A stretch of DNA of 64,000 bases from Bathymodiolus brooksi (lineage: Eukaryota > Mollusca > Bivalvia > Mytilida > Modiolidae), in contig OY804579.1 in the NCBI GenBank assembly GCA_963680875.1, positions 36,627,804-36,691,803 on the forward strand, written 5' to 3'. A program made the translations under genes and the position numbers. Positions 51,201-60,200 of the stretch are shown in pieces; position 1 is the stretch's first letter, and every line of letters begins with the position of its first letter. The notes under the pieces were generated by a model. It searched no databases, was not told the origin of the DNA, and worked only from the letters and a program-made list of their open reading frames with translations.

Positions 51201-54200
51201 CATAGATATATACATGACCATTCACATTCGTGGCTTGATACAAACATTCCAATTAAAAGGTGGCGGGCTTAAACTAGCTTTATGGGTCCAAATCACCCAT
51301 CTTACTGAAACAAGACGGGAATTTAAGCGTTATTAGCGTATGAGTAAAATGCCAACCATCACATATAGATATAACTCGATATTATAGATGATATCAAATT
51401 TTGTTCGGACAAGTCATGACACTGACGAAACACTTACTATTGGGCGAATGGTATGTTCGGAGACTCATAGTTCACCAACAGAGGTTTGACTCCGTGATAG
51501 TTATTAAAATGTACACATCTAATTTAACTCGCACAACTAATGAAAGTGCCGAAACACTGCCTACTGGCTAGGCTACAGCATGATACCCTCGGAGATTTAT
51601 AGTTCACCAGCAGTGGTATCGAATCAGTGATAGTATTAACATGTTGGTATCTAATTTAGTGCCCACAAATCATGTCAGTCCCGAGACACTGACTACTGGA
51701 CGGATGACTTGTGTGGCCTTCATCATGTAGATATTGACAACATGATGGGCATGGTAGTTAACATGACAGTAGTAATACAATAACACAAACAAATACTAAG
51801 AAAAACAAAAAACATAAATTAAACAACCGAGAAACATGAATTCCGACAAATAAATATGCACTGCGACAGCTCCCCATTTTCCACAAACGTGTATAATGAT
51901 TATTCAAACATAGTTTTAATTTTTTTACGAGAATCACGTAATAGTCATCCTGGTCGTTAGAAACCTGCTTTCAAAAGTTTGTAATACCTTGCTTAAATAC
52001 AAATGCAAGTGTATATACAATTGATTTAAAACTGGGGCAGCAACCTTTCTGTTCGAATAATAAATAGCAAGATGTGTTTTCAAAGTAACAAAATAGAAAT
52101 TATTTCTAAGAGCCTTGCAGTTGAGGAAATTAATTTGCAAAATTTGTTCACGCCATGATATTGCTGAAATACTGCTAATGTTGGCGTTAAACACAAATCA
52201 ATCAAATATTAAGTAGCAACCAAAAAGTAAAACAAGATTCATTTAATGATCTTATATTCGGTCATTATTTTAAGACGCTTACTAATACAATTTAGTAACC
52301 TATTCTATGGGATGTGAAGTACATTGTATATATCTCAGTGCATACTATATAAATAAAGGACATTAAATCATTGAAATAAAATCAAATTCATAAATATTTA
52401 GATAATTTTATATTTGTCATGGGACTAATAAATATCTATGAAATATTGTCCCTGCTGACAGGTTTATCTCCTGGATATATAATGTCTTAGATTCATGCAT
52501 ATGTGTTGCTTTATTTTATGATAGAATGTTCTGATTATGAAATCTGAGTAATCATTAGTTTATATTATTATGAAGCTGTATAATAATTACGATTATAATA
52601 TCCTCATCACTGACACAAATGTTGCCAGCAATAAAAGTAGGTCAAACGTTTGGAAAGTCAAATGATTTAGAAGTGTTTGAGAACAAGAAAACCAAATGGC
52701 CTAATCCAGATGGCAAAAAATAGGCTAAAGTTACCTATGCATGAGGGGGTGCACCTTAGTGCATTTTTATGCATGTACATTCAATGTATTTCATAAATAA
52801 AGCTTCGAATATTTACACATTGTGGTTCCATTAACTACAGAATGGAAAAAAAAACTGTTGTCAGAGGACAGGATTAAAATGGCAGACGATGCATGATGGT
52901 AAAAGCTCACATTGGAGTTTAAGATATTAAGCTTGACGTAAACACCATTATGTTTGTTAAAACTAAGTGAAGTGTTGAAGTTTCTAGATATTGACTCTTC
53001 GCTATAACTGTCGGTTTCTGATTGTCCCTTTGGTATCATCAAACTGTTCATGTGTCCCTCATTGAGTATAGTAGTCACGATATTGCTGACAACAAACCGG
53101 AAATAACAATGAATACAAATAGACCAACCCATCAATTAGTTCATGGGTTGTTATCTGTTTTATATTCAACATAAAATATTGCTTTGACCTGATCGAACCC
53201 CAGTTAATCTTTTTAAATTGAATAGTTAATAATTTCGTCATTTATTAAAATTAAACTCGTACCTTGTTCTAAAAATGAACCATATATCAGCCAAACATTT
53301 TCTTTTAGTTTCTTTTGTTCATCAGCTGTATCAACCTGCATATCTTGTCCATCGACTGTGTATGGACTCAGTCTGTTCACAATAAATAGCAGGAAACCCA
53401 CCACGATTATCACTATACCAATAGCACCCCATACACGTAAGGAAAATGGTTTGAGTGTTTTGAATATTTTGTAAGGTTCCTCCGTTATTTTCTTCGTCAG
53501 TATTCCAACTCCATCTTCCATATATGGTACGGTAAAATCTATAACAGTTTCTCTGACTGAAGTAATAGTGAAAGGTCCTATAGCAAAGTCTATTTCCTGG
53601 AAAAGGTAATTTTAATCAAAATAGTATTTGAACATTCAACTTATATCTTTTTTGTCAAATTATATTCTCTTTAACACGACAAATGATTATCAAGACCTAA
53701 TATTCAGTTATTTTCAATCGTCGTCAGTGAGCCGAACAGTTAGTGGGCTCGCCATGAGTGAGATAGATCATGATTTCGAAACCTGGTCGGGTCAAACCAA
53801 ATACTACAAAATTCGTATTGGCTGCTTCATCACCAATCATCTAGCATTAAGGAGTAAGAGCAAAGACTGGTTGGCTCCCCGAATCAGCATGTGTCCGATT
53901 GGAACGATATACGGTATCTATCCGTCTACTTTTGTTCCAATGAGCTAGCATTAAATATATTCACGTAACCGTGTTGATCCGTGCAAAGTGGAAATCACCA
54001 TCATCTTATTGAAATATAACTTGCTATAGCCATGATATAGCTGACAAATTGTTCACTTGGCGTTAAACAACAACCATTCACTCACTCACTCACTCACTCG
54101 TTAACAGTGCATTATGTGTCCCCTTGCTATTGCTACTTATTCTATAAATTTCGTTGTTTTCGAGATATTGAAGTACCGTAATGTTTTAAATCATAACGGT

Positions 54201-57200
54201 TAAGTTATGTCAAATTATTTTATTTTTAAATATAAAAATATCTTGCCAAATGTATATCGCATGGAAACGCTTTTAAACCTCTACTTCGATATTTGTACTA
54301 TTAGAATGAAATACAACAAATACCACATTGTTTTTATTGATAATTACCCTTGGCATGTTTGTATTATTCAGTGTGTTGTTGATTTATTTCCACAGTGAAG
54401 AGAGAATTACGTGTAACTTTGTTTTATCAGTCATGTTTTGACCTTTACTATTATATAACAGAATGATTAGCACTCAAATACAGGTTAATACAGTATTATT
54501 CACTTACAGTTGAAGGAATCTCGTTAGATATTATATCGTGACATCTGCTCGGTCATGCAATAAAGTCGGTCACTTGTTTTGATTTACAATTCTGGCGCAG
54601 CACGAGACTAATGACGTCATTCTGTATATTCATAGCGTACATAAACACAGAGGGAATTCTTTTCAACGTCAAAATTACAAGACGAGATTAAAACAGAGAA
54701 GTTTGAATTGAATAAATTGCATGCAAGTAGAAAAGATCCTTTTTACTAATGTCTTTTTTTCCTGATCATTATGCTTGTTAAATATGTTTCCATCGATGGT
54801 ATTCCCCAAGCATTTTTATCTTTCCGGTTTGTTGACATAATCGTCATCACAGTTCATGACCGTTTCTGGAATGTAGGCCAAGCAAATTGTATTTTAAAAT
54901 ACTTTAAAAATATGATGATTGATCATTCAGATTCCACCATTTTCTATAAAATGGCCGATTTTACCGGGAAAATACATACAAGTACTCTCCATTAGTCACA
55001 AAATGGCAGATTATTTTGCATTTCCACTGCTGCTTTAATAAAGGGCGAAACCCTTCTAACTATAGGCTATGCGATTTTTGGTAATAAGTCATACTCCTAT
55101 ATTCATAGCCAAATATCTTTACACCGGAAGCATGAAATTATAGAACAAAGTGGTATTTAAAAAAAAAAGAAATTCGCAAATCTGTAACCATTTCAATTCT
55201 TTTCAATTGAAATAAACTTAAAAGAAATTCTAATATCAAAATCGTGTGCTACAAGAAATGATCGTTTACAGTGATGGATGACGTCATTTTCTAGTGTGCA
55301 TTTCGTCTGATTCGGAGAGGAAAGAAACATGAAATTGCATCCACTTCTTGGTCATCCTGTCTCTGAAAACTTTGTGAGCTGGTGTCAAACATTGAAGAAC
55401 AGCTCTGCATCGTTTTTATGTATACAGGAAACCTATATCATCTCCACGATCTCGTAATTTGAAAGTGATTATAAAAATGTGTACATTTGAAGTGCATTTG
55501 TGTATGATGTCTGGACAACTGATTTTTGTCAGGTAAGCCTTTTAACACATTTTCCATGGCAAGTTTAAAAATATTGCAATTGCGTCTGACCCTCACACCC
55601 CTTTTCACTACCACACATTAAAAAGAAAAAAATGTTTATTTTTGAAACATGAAAAAAATAATCGAACATTATCCAATGACTGACCGACTTATTGTCATAC
55701 GGGGATGCATAAAGGAATTTAGAAAAAAAAACACTATATAAATCCTTGCTATCACGCATGGCATGCATTTTTTTTCTCTCTCTCACCATTTTTACCCCAT
55801 GATCTGTGATTAGGGTATTTTTTTTTTATTCTCGTTGCCCTTCATTTATGTCTCTTATTGATTCACCGATATTTGTGAAATTCTCAAAAATGGCAAATTT
55901 TAATTTCCGTGAATCGTGATTTGGATTTTTTTTTATTTTCTGAGATTCGTGAGGGTAGTAAACAAATATGGGTCAGTGTGTCATTATTATTGATCTTTTT
56001 TCCATAGAACTTTACACATGTGAGCAAGAATAGATGAGGAACATAATTAAAAAGAAAAAAATGTTTATTTTTGAAACATGAAAAAAATAATCAAACATTA
56101 TCCAATGACTGACCGATTTATTGTCATACGGGGATGCATAAAGGAATTTAAAAAAAAACACCAATCAACTTCCAAGCTTAAGTGTTGTTCTAGTAACAAA
56201 ATGATAATAAATAATTGTCGGAACAGTTCCACGATCTAATATAAAATTCGTAGAAACAGAGAATAAATCGAAACCCCTAACATACCGGTACTTGGTTCAA
56301 TAAGTTTAAAACATATATAAACATAAATATACTGTCCACATACAAACATTATGTCAGATATAGCTTTGTCTTAGGGTCTAACGATTTATCTATTAGGGTG
56401 GGTTATGTTTTACACCAGAGTCAGAAATGTTTACCTCACAAAACAGAAATCAAATTATTTTTATTTCGGACAACAAACATCAGTATTTTTTTTACATTTG
56501 ACCCAAAAAATGTTTTGTAAAAACTGCAGAGTCAAATTGTTATTTTTTTGCATCTTTTAGGTCAATTATTTTTTATCTGTGAAATTTGCCGACAGAACTT
56601 TTTTTTACTCCAAATAAACAACACAATGATTAAAGGGTCGCACATGTATACGCTTATAGGATACAATAATGCATATTTAAATACCTCAACTAGATCTTAC
56701 CCCACGTTTGACCATCCCGACCATTCCACTCCATGTACCGTCATCTTTTGGTCCGCCATATTGTCCATCAGCCGGTTGTACAATTTCATAACTATGCCAA
56801 GAAAAAATTCAAATTACATGTAGTATATATAAACCAATAGATCTTAGCTTCTTGAGCTCGACTTACCTTACTTTGCATTGAAAATCTCGACTTACCTTAC
56901 TTTGCATTGAAAATAAAACCAATCAGAAATATTTTAAATGTCTTGAAATACCAAAGAATGTTAACAACACGCTATCTACTTATGTGTTGTACCATGATAT
57001 TTATACTATGAAGATTCCCGATGAAGGTTAATTCCAGGAACGCGTCGTTCCCACTAAATTTGATATCTACTTTTTTTTATCGCGTACCTAGCTAAATACC
57101 AATGTTAAAATAAGATCAACCAACGAAGGTATCATCAAAACTGTAAAACTCTGTATCTAGAAAAGTATGGACAGCAGTAATAACAAATAAAACAGAAATG

Positions 57201-60200
57201 AAGCTGGTCAGATTCTTTAATTTATTAGTTTGGGGGAAATGTTGATCACATACATTTCATTAATTTTGAAATACAGGATACAACGGATACAACTGTATCT
57301 GCTTCAAACCTTGATCTTCATAGCTACATTTACAAACTTTGCAAGAAAAGAGAGGATTTCTGTTTTCTCGTTGTAAATATTCCAGCAGCACATGAAGTAT
57401 CAGGATGTCCTTCATAGTTAGCTGCTGCTAAAAAGTAAGCTACTGAACAAAATGTTCCTATGTTGTAGTAATCAAGTTATGGAATGCCTCTGAAACAGTT
57501 TGTTATTGTCACCATCCTGTGCTATCCTCGTTGTTCGCGATTTGTCAAAGAATATGACTTATTACTTATGGCAATCACTGGTGAATCAGGAACAGCTTAC
57601 CGTTCCGAAGTTCACCCCGGATTTTAGTGCGGTTCGTTTGGTTCGAATTTTATTTCCTTGCTAATATCTTCTTTACTTTTTTTTAATCTTCAAATCATGA
57701 ATGCAAACAAAATAGTTGTACCAAATTAGCTTCCAGCTTGTATTCAAAGAATAATTATATAAAATGGGAATGTTCACTTGTAAATTTGTTGATTTTTAGA
57801 AGAGAGGAAGTTTAGAAATTAGAAACATTTTATATGAAATATACATGCAACGCTCAATTAAACATGTTGTGCTAATTGTCATGCAATGAGAAGCAGTCGA
57901 TACAAACATACAATTTCACTAGTATGTAATGCAAATGCATGGAACACCTCTTTTATTCGGGAAGTTGAATCTATCTGCCATGATGGTTACCACCACGGCG
58001 ATTGTTCGTTTATGATAGTAATTTAGATCTTTTCAGAATTGTGCAAAAATTTTATTTCACCTTATTGGTTATACATGTATACCTTTTATGTTAAATACAG
58101 AATTGCGTAAAAATATAGCATTGTGCAAAGCACAGGTAATGGGTAGGACAAGGGTTTTCTGTAATACATAGGTTTTCTCTAAAACATTGATATATCTTTC
58201 TTGGTCATAGCTAGTCTAAGCCGGAATGACTGTTGGGTGGACTGTCGTATGCTCTTTAATTGTTGGTATCTTAAAAACTGTTCTTGAGATCAAGCACCAC
58301 TGAAAAGCTTAATTCCTTAATACACACCCAGTGCACTAAATTAATACAGTTATCATCTATGTTTACGCAGAATCGTGCCGTTATTGTAATAATCCGTTTT
58401 CTTGCAAGATGTTAGGTATACCGTGTCTTGGTAGGTACTAGGCTATATGTGCGCGATATATACCATGAAAATGGTTTTTGCCATGAAGACCTGTCCTTTA
58501 ATGAATTATTTTCATCATGATATTCATACACTGCAATACATTAATTGTGGAATTCAAACTAAACCATACTAACTGAATGCCTGGATATGTTAGAATCTTT
58601 GTTCTTTATCCAGCCTTTAACAATATTATATAATTTTGTTTTATACAAGAACATGGGAGTGAATGTAGTACGAGTCAACCGTTTGACAATGCAATGTATT
58701 TAATGACATACCTAAAGTTAAAACGTTTCGCCATTTCATTTACTATATCAAAACAAAATCCTCTATATGTCTTGACAGCATTTACTTCTGTCACATAAAC
58801 AAATGGTTCTGCCTACAATAAAGGAAAACAACATGTGTTCATTTGTATAAGATGACTTTATCCGATGACAAATACAATTAGCTTAATTAGTCAAGATTTT
58901 TTTATTGACAGCAGAAATCAAATGTTTTCACAATCTGCTTAAAATTCGGTGTTTGTTTTGTCATTTGATTTTGCTTTCCTTTGTCATACATTACATCTAA
59001 CAACATTTCGTTTGGGGTCGTATCAGGGTATCTTCCATTGATCTTTCTTGCCCTATGCAAGATATTAAAATACATTGACCAATCAGGTAACGAATCTTAG
59101 CATATACTGGATTTGAAATGGTACGCTCGTTTTATTGGTGATTGGCATGTTAACAACGTGAACCCGGGCGTAACCCCACACGTAACCTCACACATAACCC
59201 CACATGTAACCCCACACGTAACCCCACACGTAACCTCACACATAACCCCACATGTAACCCCACACGTAACCCCACACGTAACCTCACACATAACCCCACA
59301 CGTAACCCCACATGACCCCACACGTAACCCCACCCGACCCCACACGTAACATCACACGTAACCCCACACGTAACCCCACACGTAACCCAACGTAACCCCA
59401 CACGTAACCCAACGTAACCCCACACGTAGCCCCACACGACCCCACACGTAACCCCACACGTAACCTCACACGTAACCCCACACGTAACCCCACACGTAAC
59501 ACCACACGTAACCCCACACGTAACCACACGTAACCCCACACGACCCCACACGTAACCCCACACGTAATCCCACACGTAACCTCACACGTAATCTCACACG
59601 TAACCCCACACGTAACCTCTCACGTAACCTCACACGTAACCCCACACGTAACCTCACACGTAACCCCACACGTAACCTCACACGTAACCCCACACGTAAC
59701 CTCACACGTAACCCCACACGTAACCCCACACGTAACCTCACAAATAACCCCTCACGTAACCCCACACGTAACCCACACGTAACCTCACACGTAACCTCAT
59801 ACGTAACCCCACACGTAACCCCACACGTAACCTCACACGTAACCCCACACGTAACCTCACACGTAACCCCACACGTAACCCCACACGTAACCTCACAAAT
59901 AACCCCTCACGTAACCCCACACCCCACACGTAACCCACACGTAACCTCACACGTAACCTCATACGTAACCCCACACGTAACCCCACACGTAACCTCACAC
60001 GTAACCCCATACGTAACCCCACACGGTACGTCTTTAGATGTTAGTGTATCGCCAAATAAATAAATGATAGAACAAACATCTAATTTTAATTAGATCCATG
60101 TTTTCATGCCATTTGTCTATTGATGTTTCTTCTCGCAAACTATTATGACAGTACCGTTCCTCATTATTTGTCGGTATCATCCAATAGATAGCCACTTAGA

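Larger units (their letters stand above)
44091..53262 (-). other. 9.2-kb intron of gene 1 between pore loop and M3
   Basis: The intron separates the pore-loop exon from the M3 exon. It holds a family E fragment (44405-44600), two foldback elements (45040-45157, 46088-46236), a 34-base T tract near 45209-45242, a 22-bp minisatellite (45583-45675), a SINE-B copy (46965-47105), the 25-bp array (47221-51220) and family D/E pieces (51221-51780, 52590-52770). The stretch 46240-46960 shows nothing I recognise. Confidence 0.75.
53597..56700 (-). other. 3.1-kb intron of gene 1 inside S1
   Basis: It holds SINE A (53715-54100), the 115-bp direct repeat pair (55618-56161) and a family E piece (56210-56310). 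The stretch 54110-55610 shows nothing recognised beyond unsupported ORFs. Confidence 0.65.

Noticed and set aside
47221..51220. CRISPR array or VNTR-coding exon
   Set aside because: There are no spacers, every frame has stops, and the array lies in an intron flanked by a dispersed repeat.
53628..53948. Plus-strand 106-codon ORF
   Set aside because: It lies in the SINE A copy, and similar text occurs at 29.5 kb with stops.
59097..60022. Long minus-strand ORFs rich in Val, Arg, Gly and Leu (up to 141 codons)
   Set aside because: They are read-through of the 12-bp array (a multiple of three), with the same low-complexity text in several frames. No start context, introns or domains.
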